Assembly: GCA_025451845.1 (NCBI GenBank)
Contig: JANWJS010000012.1
Span: 1 to 64,000 of the forward strand
Origin: Steroidobacteraceae bacterium
GTDB taxonomy: Bacteria; Pseudomonadota; Gammaproteobacteria; Steroidobacterales; Steroidobacteraceae
Direction: 5' to 3'
DNA length: 64,000 nucleotides
Shown: piece by piece, positions 50,596 to 60,520 of the stretch
Position numbering within the stretch: position 1 is the stretch's first letter
Layout: every line of letters starts with the position of its first letter
Position numbers and translations under genes: made by a program
Notes under the pieces: model-generated
Told to the model about the DNA's origin: nothing
The model's database searches: none
The model's input: the letters and a program-made list of their open reading frames with translations, nothing else

Positions 50596-53580
50596 CTACA
50601 GCGCGTGCACTGCGGCGGCAGCAATAGCCACGTTGTACATGATGCCCGTCACGGCTTCCCAGAACGGCAGCGGCAGCATCTGCTCGGCGTTGATCGGAAC
50701 CACAATGGTGTCCCCCGGCTGCATCTGAACGTTGGAGCCGCGATTGAACCACCGGCTGCCCTCATTCGCGATGACACTGCCGTCGGCCCTCACGACATAG
50801 ATCCGCTTCGCGTCGGCTTGCGCAGTGAATCCACCGCTCTGCCGAATATAGTCGTCGCGTGACAGATCTGGATTGTAGAGGTGGGATGTCGGATCCTGGA
50901 CCTCGCCTATTACGGTCACTTCCTGCTGGTACTTTGGCACTATCAGCTCGTCGCCGCTTCTCAGCACGACGTCGTACGTGGAGTTGGCGGGCTCTGTCGC
51001 GATCCGGCGCAGATTGATGACCAACCGCCCGACTGCCTTTTCAGCTCGCAGTTGCGCCATGAGCGACTGCCCGATCATCAAGGCGCTCGAGGCATTCCCT
51101 ACTCCGTTGCCCTGGGTCGTGGCCACCGCTCTCAGCGCGAGCACTCCGAGCTCGACCTTCATGCGCTCGGCAAGCTGATCCATCTGCTCCTGCTCGCGCA
51201 GTTTGAGGTCGACGCGGGTGAATACGGAACCTTGCGGAAAGGCGTACGGGGTGAGGCCGCCGGCGCGCTCGATGACGGACTTCAGCGTCTCACCGGGCTG
51301 AATCGTATAGGTTCCCGGGAAGCGCACCTCGCCGCGCAGGGTAACGTTCTCCTGGTTAGCCCATTGTGAAATCTCTTTCACGCTCAGCACGTCATAGGGC
51401 TGAAGCGGCATGTTGGCGCCGGAGTTTGCGCCCGAGGCCCCGGCAAGGTCGATGTCGAAAATCTCAGTCTGCCGCGTCCCGTCCCTACCGACCACGTAGC
51501 GAGTCAGCTCGGCCTTCCCCGGGTAGGCTGCGTCGGCGAGACCGCCGCCCGCGCGGACCAGGTCCGCGACGGTCATTGCCGGTTCCAGGGGATATTGGCC
51601 CGGAACATTGACTTCCCCCTGCACCGTGACGATCTGCTCCGGCTGCCGGGCGGTTGACTGAGCGCGCAGCTCCGTGAGGATGGGCTGGAGGATCTGGTCT
51701 CGGCTCGAGGACAAGTCGAATACCGTGATCTGATCGCGTGGCATCAGCACCGGATCGGCGCTCGTCCCGGTGTGGGCAAGAGCCGCTGCGAGGTCGGCAG
51801 AGATCGCCTGGATCCGCCGATCGGGCGGCAGCTCGCGGCGTATGAGCACGTAACGCAGGTCCGAATTCGGCTTGAGCGTACTTACGGATCCGAGCACGTC
51901 GGTCAATCGCATCCCGGAGTGGTATTCGTAGGTACCGGGCGTGTAGACATTCCCCTGCAGCACGATGGAGGAATCCAGTGCCGACCTCAGGCGCGGAACA
52001 TCGATGTAATCTCCGTTCCTGAGTCCCTCCGTCCGTCCATCGGCGGTCGCGATGTCCAAGGGCAGCACGACCCGCTGGCCGTTCGGCTGAATCCGGGTAA
52101 GCGTGGCCCTGGACGCATCCGCATCGGGCGTGAGCCCCCCGGCCAAAGCGATGGCCTGCGCCGGCGTGTCCTCGTTCTTGAGCTCGTAGACGGCGGCCCG
52201 CTCGACCTCGCCTCCAATTGCGACGGTCGGGCCCACCGTGGGAATGAATACGACATCCCCCTCCAGCAGCTTCGCATCGTTGGCGGTGCTGCCATGGATC
52301 AGAAGATCATAGAGATCGAGTTTGTCCACGAGCGCGCCGTTGCGCTTCAATTCGATATTGCGCAGCGAACCTGTCCTGCCGATGCCGCCGGCGGCGTAAA
52401 GGGCGGAGGTCATCGTCCCGAGGCCACTGATCGTGTAAGTGCCCGGCAGAAAGGCATCTCCCATCACGAACACCTGGATCGAGCGCGCCTGTGCCATGGT
52501 GACGCTGGCGCGCACACCTATCATCTGATGCTGGACTCGAGACTCGATTTCCGCCTGCACGGCACTGAAGAGCTGACTGCCGACCTCGAGGGGTCCCAGT
52601 TGCGGGAAATTGATGCGCCCGTCGCCACCGACGACCATCCGGTAGGAGTGATTGTCGCTACCGTAAAGCAGCACATCGAGCACATCGCCCGGACCCACGA
52701 TGTAGTTCGATGGCACCGGGATGTTCGTGGGCGGCTCAAAGGCTGCGGTGCTCTCGGAGAAAATGTCGTAGCCGAAGGGGTTCAGCGCCGCTTGACCCGT
52801 CTTCTTGAGGGGCAGCAGGGTGAGCCTGACCGCGAGATTCTGGAACGCCGGGACCACCGAAAGTCTAAGGGTCGCCTGATCCTCATTGAGTCCGATCAGG
52901 GGGATCGGCGCAAAACCCGGAATGATCAGCTCACCGCCGGGAGAAAGCTGGTAGGGATTGTGGGCGCGGATGATGTCCATGAGCGCCTTTAAACGCTCCT
53001 TGTCCGCAGTGCTGAGCTCGGGCGCTGGGCTCATCGGGATCGAAGCTTGGGCGGCGGCCGCTCCCTGACCCCCCGGGGCCCCCTGCAGTGACTGCAAAGT
53101 CTGCAATTCCTGTGGCGATAGGGCCGTTCCCGATGGGGAGCCGGCTCCCTGGGCCGCGAGCGCCCGCTGTAGCGCCGTCGTCGACTGGGCGCTGAGCTGG
53201 CGTCCAGGCAGTGTGAACCCGATCTCGACGATGACCCAGTCGCCGCCCTTGAGCATGGGAACGGAAGGCTGCAGTCTCTCCTGCGCCTGCTTCTCCCGCA
53301 CGGCCATCTGCTGCTGCAGCGACTCGCCTCGGTTGGAACTCTGTGCGAATCCCGGGTTGAGAGGCGTGGTGCCGGTGCCGAGCGCTCCGCCCGACCCGAG
53401 CTGATTCATGATGGCCTGCTGCTGCTCGGGCGACAGGCCCTGGAACATCTGCATGAGACCGCCGCCGGCGCCGGAAGCGGGGAAAGTTTGGGCGAGCGCG
53501 GTGCCTGCGAGAAGCCAGAAAGCCAGGATGGCAAATATCGGGCCGACAATCAGCCCGAGTCGTCGTCGCATCAAGCGCAT
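50596..53580 (-). CDS. large SLBB-domain polysaccharide export protein (Wza-like)
   Basis: A 994-residue outer-membrane polysaccharide exporter, much longer than Wza (about 380). Signal peptide about 1-28 (LLAGTALAQT); a Gln/Pro-rich N-terminal part; the polysaccharide-export domain at about 300-390 (NYIVGPGDVLDVLLYGSDNH); then SLBB-like units recognised by GxxxxPGxY patterns: VQGEVNVPGQYPLEP, LRGEVRFPGTYTIQP, LQGNVYTPGTYEYHS and VIGEVQDPTSHLYNP. No Cys after the signal, so not a classical lipoprotein. GAAGGG precedes the ATG at 53580. The gene is 131 bases from the convergent WecA-like gene. Confidence 0.9.
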   Translation of the reverse strand: MRLMRRRLGLIVGPIFAILAFWLLAGTALAQTFPASGAGGGLMQMFQGLSPEQQQAIMNQLGSGGALGTGTTPLNPGFAQSSNRGESLQQQMAVREKQAQERLQPSVPMLKGGDWVIVEIGFTLPGRQLSAQSTTALQRALAAQGAGSPSGTALSPQELQTLQSLQGAPGGQGAAAAQASIPMSPAPELSTADKERLKALMDIIRAHNPYQLSPGGELIIPGFAPIPLIGLNEDQATLRLSVVPAFQNLAVRLTLLPLKKTGQAALNPFGYDIFSESTAAFEPPTNIPVPSNYIVGPGDVLDVLLYGSDNHSYRMVVGGDGRINFPQLGPLEVGSQLFSAVQAEIESRVQHQMIGVRASVTMAQARSIQVFVMGDAFLPGTYTISGLGTMTSALYAAGGIGRTGSLRNIELKRNGALVDKLDLYDLLIHGSTANDAKLLEGDVVFIPTVGPTVAIGGEVERAAVYELKNEDTPAQAIALAGGLTPDADASRATLTRIQPNGQRVVLPLDIATADGRTEGLRNGDYIDVPRLRSALDSSIVLQGNVYTPGTYEYHSGMRLTDVLGSVSTLKPNSDLRYVLIRRELPPDRRIQAISADLAAALAHTGTSADPVLMPRDQITVFDLSSSRDQILQPILTELRAQSTARQPEQIVTVQGEVNVPGQYPLEPAMTVADLVRAGGGLADAAYPGKAELTRYVVGRDGTRQTEIFDIDLAGASGANSGANMPLQPYDVLSVKEISQWANQENVTLRGEVRFPGTYTIQPGETLKSVIERAGGLTPYAFPQGSVFTRVDLKLREQEQMDQLAERMKVELGVLALRAVATTQGNGVGNASSALMIGQSLMAQLRAEKAVGRLVINLRRIATEPANSTYDVVLRSGDELIVPKYQQEVTVIGEVQDPTSHLYNPDLSRDDYIRQSGGFTAQADAKRIYVVRADGSVIANEGSRWFNRGSNVQMQPGDTIVVPINAEQMLPLPFWEAVTGIMYNVAIAAAAVHAL

Positions 53581-54122
53581 TAGCAACCCTTCTTTACCCA
53601 ATTCGTCCGGCGGCGCACGCTCGACCCTCACCCGGCCGTCGGCCGGATTGTCTAGGCCCGTTCGCCCCTGGGCTCGCCGCATGCGAAACGTCAATTCTAG
53701 CGGGACAGATCGCGATTGGGAGCGGAATCTACCGCTGAACGTGCACGGCTGGTCGTCGGATGACGTATTGCCCGCATTTCGTGCCGAGAGTCCCGGTCAA
53801 GCGTCGATAGCCGCTTGTCCAAAAATTGCATCCGGCGCGAGCAGCCGCCCCGGTCGGGCGGCCGGAAGCGCCGCACTCTATCGGGTTCCGCGGAGATGCG
53901 CTCTATCGGATTCCGTCGGAGAACCTCCTCGGCCACCGCTCAAAGTGGTCAGGCGCGCCGGGATGGAGTCAGCCTGACGAGGAGAGGTCACACGACCCTA
54001 ACAGCCATGAGACTCTCTCTCTGGAGACCCGCCCAAGCCGCCCTCACAGAGGCAGAGGCGAGTGATGACAGGTGTAGGATACAAGTCGGATTGGGCCGGC
54101 AGACGGCTGAGGAGGCTTTGTG
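53581..54122. promoter_or_regulatory. divergent intergenic region before the lipoprotein gene
   Basis: A 542-base gap between the exporter gene (leftward) and the frameshifted lipoprotein gene (rightward). It holds the tandem direct repeat at 53873-53922. No -35/-10 pair stands out and no gene is credible, apart from a short rightward frame (ATG 54007) that ends by overlapping the lipoprotein start and has no ribosome site. Confidence 0.35.
53873..53922. repeat. 25-bp tandem direct repeat
   Basis: Two adjacent copies: GCACTCTATCGGGTTCCG then CGGAGAT, and GCGCTCTATCGGATTCCG then TCGGAGA. About 20 of 24 aligned bases match with a one-base gap. It lies in the intergenic region, so regulator-binding repeats are a plausible reading. 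Confidence 0.6.
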
Positions 54123-56588
54123 GTGATATCCCTTAGGAACGTTTCGGTATTGCTGCTCGCATGTCTTATTGGCGCCTGCGGTGGCGGCGAAAGTGGAACC
54201 GGCGCAGCACCGCCTTCTCAGGACAAAGTGACTTTCGCCAGCTCGACTACGTTGACGGTGGGCACCACCGCGAATATCGAGCCACAGTGAGCGGCAGTGC
54301 GGCCATCACTAGTTGGTCCATCAGCCCGTCCTTGCCGGCCGGTCCTTTACCTAATTCGACCTCCGGCGTCATAGGTGGGACACCGACGGGGGTAGCGCCC
54401 GCCACTACCTACACGGTGACGGCTACATATCAAGGCGGAAGCGCCTCCACGACGCTGTCTATACAAGTTAAGGACGTCGCGCCTGCGATCTCGTACGCCG
54501 AAAAAAGCGCGACATTTGCGGCCACCGCCCCCGCTCCGACCCTGATGCCGGCCAACACCGGCGGCGCGGCGGTAACCTGGTCGGTGAGTCCTGACCTGCC
54601 TTCTGGGCTGACTCTCAACGCCAAGACCGGCGCACCCAGCGGTAAGCCTTCGTCGACAAAGCCTGCGACCTCCTACACGATAACTGCGCAGAATTCCGGC
54701 GGCAGCTCCACGTTCTCTCTGACCCTCTCCGTGGGAACCCTGGTACTCGATCTGGGCAATCAGTGGAATCCAACTGCTGCGGCTGACGGGCACTAGGGTG
54801 CTCAGCTACGATTCGGCACACTTCTGGACCTTGTGGGACTACACCAGTGGTAACGAGATCGCCAGCGGCCTCGCCTCGTGCATTCCATCGGAATGCAATC
54901 CTCTCGTTGATCTCGAGGGCGAGACCCTTGCAGTCGAGACCTCGGCGGGACTCGAGGTGTACTCTGCAACCGACGGGTCGCTCTCCACGCTAATCACGTC
55001 CCCGGCCACGTGGTGGGAAGTCGCCACGGATGGCAGTTATATCTGCGGGGGCGGCACAGCCGGCCTGACCGTCTGGTCGGCTAGCGGCGCTGTCATCGCG
55101 TCACTGCCGGGAGACTACTCCCACGCCCAGGCGTTCGCCGCTCCCGGACAGATTCAGGTGGCTGCAGGGCCGGCGGGAGCGAATGTCATCCAGACGGTGA
55201 TGCTGCCATCCGGCACGGCTACGGTGAGCGCTGCCTTCCAGGGCCAATTCAACTCGTGGTTTCGCGATGGCGCGCGATTCCTCACCAATACCGGAGCTAC
55301 GGTTTGGATTTATTCCAGCAGCGCGGTGCAGCAGGACATCATCTCGTTCGCGGGCGGCATTAAGGATCTGGGGGGAGAGGGCACCTGGTTCTGGAACTGC
55401 GAGCAATCCTGCCACGAGCTGGATGTGTATAAAGTGGGCGCGAGCAGCAGCGCGACGGCGGCCTACCCCGTCGCGACGGACACCTCGATCCTGCCCTCAG
55501 GTCCGACGATCGGTCTGCTTGCAAGTGGAAACGGCACGGGTGTCATGGTTGATTTGTGCGGCTCCAGTCCGGTCGCCACCAATTTCACCACGCCGGTTCC
55601 CGTCTTGTCGGCGTACGCGGCAACGTCCGCGTCCCAATGGGTGGTGGGAAACGGCGACGCCGCCCTTCTGGATGGGGCAAGCCTCGGCGGTGCGCCGCGC
55701 TACTTCGGGTACGGTCGCGCCTTGAGCATTGCCGGTAGCGACCAGAGATTGGCGCTGGCGGCTGCCTCGGGACAGATTTTCGATGGCGGCACGCTCGCTC
55801 AGGAGGGCACCATCGGCTTTCCGGCAACCGAAATCGCTCTATCATCTGACGGCAGCGTACTCGCCGCGGCGGGGGATCTGGAAGACGACCAGTATGCACC
55901 GATAGTGGCGCTCAACGTGTACTCGCTCCCGTCCGGCACCCGGAAGTACACCTGGCCTTATACAGTTGGAAGTCCGCCGTACCTCGAGGATTTCACACTT
56001 TCGGCTTCAGGCACGACGATCGCCCAGGTGATCTACGATCCCACGAACACTAGCCTGTGTACACGGCAGGTGACCGCCGCCAGCGGTGGTTCCGTTCTGT
56101 GGTCCGACTCCCTCTGTTCCAATTTCAACATATCAGACGACATATTCCCGATCCGCCTCTCGCCTGATGGGACGTGGGTGGCCGTTTCGCAAGCCGACAC
56201 GAGCTCGTACACGACGAATCTCTACCACAACGGATTGCTGGTCACCGCGGTATCAGGTTGGGTGGTGGGATGGCTCGATGCCACTCACATCCTCGTGAAC
56301 AACTACACCCTGCGCAGCGCGGCTACCGGCGGGACCAACGAATACGTGAACAGTACGGTGTATGACACCAGCGGCACGAAGGTCACGGATCTGCCGATTC
56401 CCGTCGAATTGAAGGCGCTGCAGGTCGTGAGCACTGGCTCCATATACGATCCGGGCTCCAATGCGATTTATTCGACGACGACCGGAGCGGCCACTTGGAC
56501 GGGCTCGCGGTCGACTGGCGTCGGCGCGGTGGCCGGAGCGAACGTCGTCGCCGTATACGGCACGCAGGCAATCGCGGTTCCCTATTGA
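54123..56588 (+). pseudogene. lipoprotein with Ig-like repeats and beta-propeller, split by two frameshifts
   Basis: One gene read in three pieces. Piece 1 (GTG 54123, GGAGG upstream) gives a lipoprotein signal, MISLRNVSVLLLACLIGACG. After about 54281 the frame must shift: NIE is followed, in the next frame, by ATVSGSAAITSWS. After about 54790 (a GGG run) it shifts back: TAAADG joins TRVLSYDSAHFWTLWD. The two shifts cancel (2466 bases, 822 codons). Two Ig-like putative domains (SISPSLPAG..., SVSPDLPSGL...) precede a WD40-like repeat region rich in SADGTW-type strands. Either a decayed gene or two sequencing errors. Likely a surface lipoprotein of the polysaccharide locus. Confidence 0.75.
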
Positions 56589-56667
56589 TGGCGGTCGCGG
56601 GCCGCTGCCATGTATGAGCGGCCTGCCGCGCCGTCAGCGGGCGCAGAGATTCCTCCTTCCGTTTTGG

Positions 56668-58314
56668 TCATGGATGATCGAGAAAGAATGCACTCGACGC
56701 GTTCGGATTATCTGTTTCGCTGACATTATCGCGAAGGACGCCGCCACCGGCGCCCTGTCGCACCATACCAAGGCACGGGGAGTGATTGGAAAATGCGTTC
56801 GCGAACCGGTTATCCGCAATCGTGGAGTCAGCCATGAATTGGATCGCCGCCTCTCGACCCCCGCTCAATGCCCAATCCTCCACCCGATTGCCCACGATAG
56901 TCGCATGTGGCACGGCAACATAGATTCCGCTGGAGTGGGTCGATCTGACGACATTGCCGGATATGACGACACCTCCCGGTGGGTCGCTGCTCACGCCGAT
57001 TCCGACTCCGCCGCACATTTCCACGTGATTGCCACTAATGGTGCCGGCGCGCATGTTCCGCCCGGGAATGATCGACCCTACATTCAACGCGATCTGCCCC
57101 GAATACGGGGAAAGCCCGCCGTTGTAGATCACATTGTGGCTTACATCGTAGCGAAAGCATGCCTCCACCTTGATCGGGCTCTCGTAATCCGAAGCATGGT
57201 TACCGAGAATTCGGATGGCAGCACATCCATACGCCTTGAGCCCCCGGACTGACCGCGGCGGCACGACGCCTCGCGCCGCCTCCAGTGCACGCTGTCCGTG
57301 CAGCGAGTTATTGGCCATGAGCCCGTAGTCGACCCGAGTAACATTGCAGCCGAAATGCGATCCTTCGATGAAGTTATCGATGAAGTGACCGAACCGGGCA
57401 TCCTGAACGTCACAACAATCGAACTTGCTCACGCCACCGACGAACCTGCACTCACGAACGAGGGCATCGATGACCGTGAAGATCTCGACCGGGCAGGTCA
57501 GGCGTCCGGCATGCGTGAAATTTTGGAACTCGCAGTGCTCTACCACGACCCGCTCGAAACCGGAGACCCGGATCGCCTGCCCGGTATCGATGTCGAAAGT
57601 GCACTCCGTTCCGTCGAAAATCCCATTACGACACTCGAAACGCGGCAGAAACGCCGTCTGGTCGTATGCGAGCGCAGCAGTGGGGTCGCCTCCTTTGGCG
57701 TAGTCGATCTGCAGCGGCGTACCGAATTCGAGAGTATTTCCCGACACGGCAACGATCCGGGTCCACGATGGTGGATAGGATGATGCGTCGTGCTGCGGAA
57801 AATCATTGAGCGAGAGCCGAAGCCATTGCCCGGCCTGGAATCCAGACACGCTCCCTACGTCGACGGCACGGCGACCCTGCATCGCGCCACTTAGTACTAC
57901 GGCTCGCGCCGTCGGTGCCGGCGTATCGCGCACGAAAAGCTGCGTATCGCCTACGGGCTTGATCGTTGCGTGCTGCATGTCGATTACCGTCGCACGCGCA
58001 ATAGGGACTGACATATGCACGGCATAGATACACTCGGGCCCGCCGCCGAGGACTCGATGCCCGGTCAATACGGCGGCTCGCCACGCGGCCGAGTCATCGG
58101 CACTTCCATCTCCCCGCGCACCATACCGGCGCACATCGCCGGGCGGATACGACGGGTCCACCTTGGCAATGCCCGCGGCGCGCTCCAGGGAGGTCGCTGC
58201 GGCGAAATTCCACGAACGCGCCGTTCCCTCCTTGGGCTCGATCGGCTCCGCATGCGTTTGCGGATCAAGAGCGGCAAAACCGAGAGCTGCCGCTATCGCC
58301 TCGCGTCGTTGCAT
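56668..58314 (-). CDS. Tat-exported right-handed beta-helix (pectate-lyase-like) protein
   Basis: A 548-residue protein. The N-terminus QRREAIAAALGFAAL is a twin-arginine-like signal. It is followed by the pectate-lyase superfamily start DVRRYGARGDGSADDSAAW at about 60-78 and a series of beta-helix rungs with GNxV/GNxx turns (e.g. ISGNHVEMCGGVGIGV, ISGNVVRSTHSSGIYV, IVGNRVEDW). It would bind or cleave polysaccharide outside the cytoplasm, perhaps as lyase, hydrolase or epimerase of the locus polymer. No catalytic residues can be assigned. A truncated relative lies downstream at 58724. Confidence 0.85.
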   Translation of the reverse strand: MQRREAIAAALGFAALDPQTHAEPIEPKEGTARSWNFAAATSLERAAGIAKVDPSYPPGDVRRYGARGDGSADDSAAWRAAVLTGHRVLGGGPECIYAVHMSVPIARATVIDMQHATIKPVGDTQLFVRDTPAPTARAVVLSGAMQGRRAVDVGSVSGFQAGQWLRLSLNDFPQHDASSYPPSWTRIVAVSGNTLEFGTPLQIDYAKGGDPTAALAYDQTAFLPRFECRNGIFDGTECTFDIDTGQAIRVSGFERVVVEHCEFQNFTHAGRLTCPVEIFTVIDALVRECRFVGGVSKFDCCDVQDARFGHFIDNFIEGSHFGCNVTRVDYGLMANNSLHGQRALEAARGVVPPRSVRGLKAYGCAAIRILGNHASDYESPIKVEACFRYDVSHNVIYNGGLSPYSGQIALNVGSIIPGRNMRAGTISGNHVEMCGGVGIGVSSDPPGGVVISGNVVRSTHSSGIYVAVPHATIVGNRVEDWALSGGREAAIQFMADSTIADNRFANAFSNHSPCLGMVRQGAGGGVLRDNVSETDNPNASSAFFLDHP

Positions 58315-58479
58315 CTGAACTCCTCACTGCGGCCACCTTGGAAGAAGAACGCCGCTAATTGGCGCCAAGCCCCTGCGACATAGCTTAGATCAGAAATGAC
58401 TCCCGGTGATGCGTCGATACAAATGGCTCGCGCCGCGCGCAACACTCTCTGCCAAAGCCGCCCGCTGCGCTCGAGTCGG

Positions 58480-58641
58480 ACACTCGGTAGTTTCAAGGCC
58501 GACCAAACGGCGGCCGCCTTGCAGAAGGCGTAGGTAAGCACGACAGCGGGCGCTCCGATTCTGGCGCGCCAGCAGGCCGCCCATGAGGCTGCCAAAAGAC
58601 GACGCACCCAGGAAGGTCATCGCGCTATAGCCCAGTTGGGA
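58480..58641 (-). pseudogene. remnant of an MFS exporter gene (3' part)
   Basis: Leftward translation gives GYSAMTFLGASSFGSLMGGLLAR, then after a one-base shift near 58562 RIGAPAVVLTYAFCKAAAV and WSALKLPSVR. Both pieces align with the C-terminal part of the intact exporter at 22947-24350 (GYYTMAFFGAAPFGSLMAG..., HIGAPHTVMLTGTFCLAGA, WFAVQLPKIR). The N-terminal nine tenths of the gene is missing. It lies in the gap between the two beta-helix genes, which otherwise shows nothing. Confidence 0.75.
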
Positions 58642-58723
58642 CGCCAGCCCGCGACAGTATTTCACGGAAACCGAACCTATGGTTTATCGGTAAGCGAGCC
58701 CGGACCATCCTCGGCCCCGCGGC

Positions 58724-59578
58724 GTGAAATATACTCTCTGCGGGACAGCTATTTTCTCTGGCAACAGCCTCGATGACTATACCAGCCCAGTAAGAGTCGA
58801 TCAGGGATTCCGCGTTATATGTTCCGCTAGCTCAATACGTAACGCAGGCTGGGAATCAGGTACAAACACTACTGATGCGGCGATAGAACTCACTGCGACA
58901 ACCCTTTCCAATATGTATGGAATGATGGTTCAGGGAAACGTCATCGAGAGCTCGGGCGGAGCAGGAATCATCATCGACAACGGAAGTTCCACCGCTTTGG
59001 TACGCGCGACCGTTTGCGCCAATTACATACGACGAACCAATGCGCAAGGGATTTATGTCAGAAACCAGGATGTTACAGTGACAGGTAATATCATCGAAGA
59101 TTGGGACTTATCGAACGGAGGGGTTGCTGCAATCGACTACCCGCAAGGCGCGACAATCAACGAAAATGCTTTCTTCCATTCCATCAATATAACGAAGCCT
59201 TGCATAGCGGTCAGCCTCGTCTCAGCATACAAGTACACATTCCGAGATAACAGGAGTCCATCCGGAAACCCAATTTTCAGCAGCGGGAATCTGGTAGAGA
59301 ACGCCGGTTCCGCAACCATTGCATCCGGCTCGACCTCGATAACGGTCACCCATGGCCTGTTGCGAGCCCCCAGTGCTGATGAGTTGACCATAACGGCGAC
59401 TGCCCAGACCACGTCGAACGTGAGTTGGTGGTGGGTGAGCGGAATCTCTGCCACACAGTTTGCCTTGAACGTCTGGGGCCAACCCGGGCGCGGGCGGCTT
59501 CCAGTTCGCCTGGAGGGGATCTTTGAAGATGCCGTTTACCGCTTGATCGGTAATTTGCCAAAATCGCCTGGACTTTAG
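58724..59578 (+). pseudogene. 5'-truncated beta-helix (pectate-lyase-like) gene
   Basis: A 284-residue open frame from GTG 58724 with no signal peptide and no N-terminal beta-helix start. Its first 150 residues (GNSLDDYTSPVRVDQGFRV..., VQGNVIESSGGAGIIIDN, VTGNIIEDWDLSNGGVAAI) align with the C-terminal half of the protein at 56668-58314 (GNHASDYESPIKVEACFRY..., VVISGNVVRSTHSSGIYVA). A beta-rich C-terminal domain of about 90 residues follows. Base composition is lower in G+C than neighbours (about 45-52% in sampled lines). I read it as a 5'-deleted gene; a functional short form is possible. Confidence 0.65.
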
Positions 59579-59740
59579 CGGGCAGCGGCTGGCGGGAGTC
59601 ATAAGTTGAGGCCTGAACCATGAGGGATTGCGGCATAGTTTAGCATTCCAGTGATTTATCACGCTGCATGAGCGCCGCTGTCCAGACCTGCGCATGACCC
59701 AACCAGCCCTCGCCCCGGCGATAACGCGAGGATCGCTCGG

Positions 59741-60490
59741 CTACACACGCCTCACCGAGAGAAGAAAGCTGTCTCGACGAATCTCGCGGATCAACAAGGC
59801 CCGCAGGGGGATAGCCACGTGCTCTCTCTCACCATCGATTTTTTGAATCACATCGAGGCCACATTCTTCAAAAAGGCGGCACCATTCCTTCTGCGATCGG
59901 AACCTCACTCCCACACCGAACGTATTCGCATTGAAAGACGCGATCAGCTTGCTGACCATCTTTCCAACTCTCGACAGGAATCTGCTTCTGGTGATCTCGA
60001 ATATGATCCTTCCGCTGAGACCCATGAAGAGTGACTCGTAGATATATTCGTGTACGAAAATATACTTGCAATTCCCCATCCAGACGGACAGTGCTTTTTT
60101 TTGCAGGTTTCTCGTTTCAGCATCGCCGTTGCCGATCAAGTGATGCAGGATCAAATTGAAACATACTACGAACTCGTCTCCGACGATTTCCGGAGACAGA
60201 GCATCACCCACAGTAGCCTGGATTCTGTGATCGCGCAGTCGCAGGCATGCATCGACTGACGTTTCATCGGAATCGATGACCCGAACCCGCAACGCCGAAC
60301 GGCTCACCAATTCCCTGGCGAAATAGCCGATCCCACCGCCGACGTCGACGACCATCGATCCGTCGGGAACGTTCAACGGATCGGTGATTCGCTTGAAGTG
60401 ATCGACCTGACTTTTGGCGAAGCAATCGACGTAAAAGGCCGCTATTTGGTGCTGTTCGAGTTTCCTTTGCTGGTCCGGTTCGTTCTGCAT
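59741..60490 (-). CDS. class I SAM-dependent methyltransferase
   Basis: A 249-residue enzyme. The SAM-binding motif I is VVDVGGGIGYFARELV at about 48-63, an acidic VIDSDE follows at motif II, and FNLILHHLIGNGD lies in the later core. Family members methylate sugars, lipids or small molecules; in a polysaccharide locus O-methylation of a sugar is likely. G+C is low here (about 42-52%), suggesting acquisition. It is 30 bases downstream of the GT4 gene on the same strand. ATG 60490 is the natural start. Confidence 0.88.
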   Translation of the reverse strand: MQNEPDQQRKLEQHQIAAFYVDCFAKSQVDHFKRITDPLNVPDGSMVVDVGGGIGYFARELVSRSALRVRVIDSDETSVDACLRLRDHRIQATVGDALSPEIVGDEFVVCFNLILHHLIGNGDAETRNLQKKALSVWMGNCKYIFVHEYIYESLFMGLSGRIIFEITRSRFLSRVGKMVSKLIASFNANTFGVGVRFRSQKEWCRLFEECGLDVIQKIDGEREHVAIPLRALLIREIRRDSFLLSVRRV

Positions 60491-60520
60491 TGATGATGAA
60501 CCTCGGAAACTGAGTTCGAG

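Noticed and set aside
54007-54126. 39-codon rightward frame ending over the lipoprotein start
   Set aside because: No ribosome site near its ATG and no conserved features.
58657-58730. TATTTCAC and GTGAAATA, 8-bp inverted repeats flanking about 58 bases, as insertion-sequence ends
   Set aside because: Arms are short and there is no transposase or target duplication; chance is likely.
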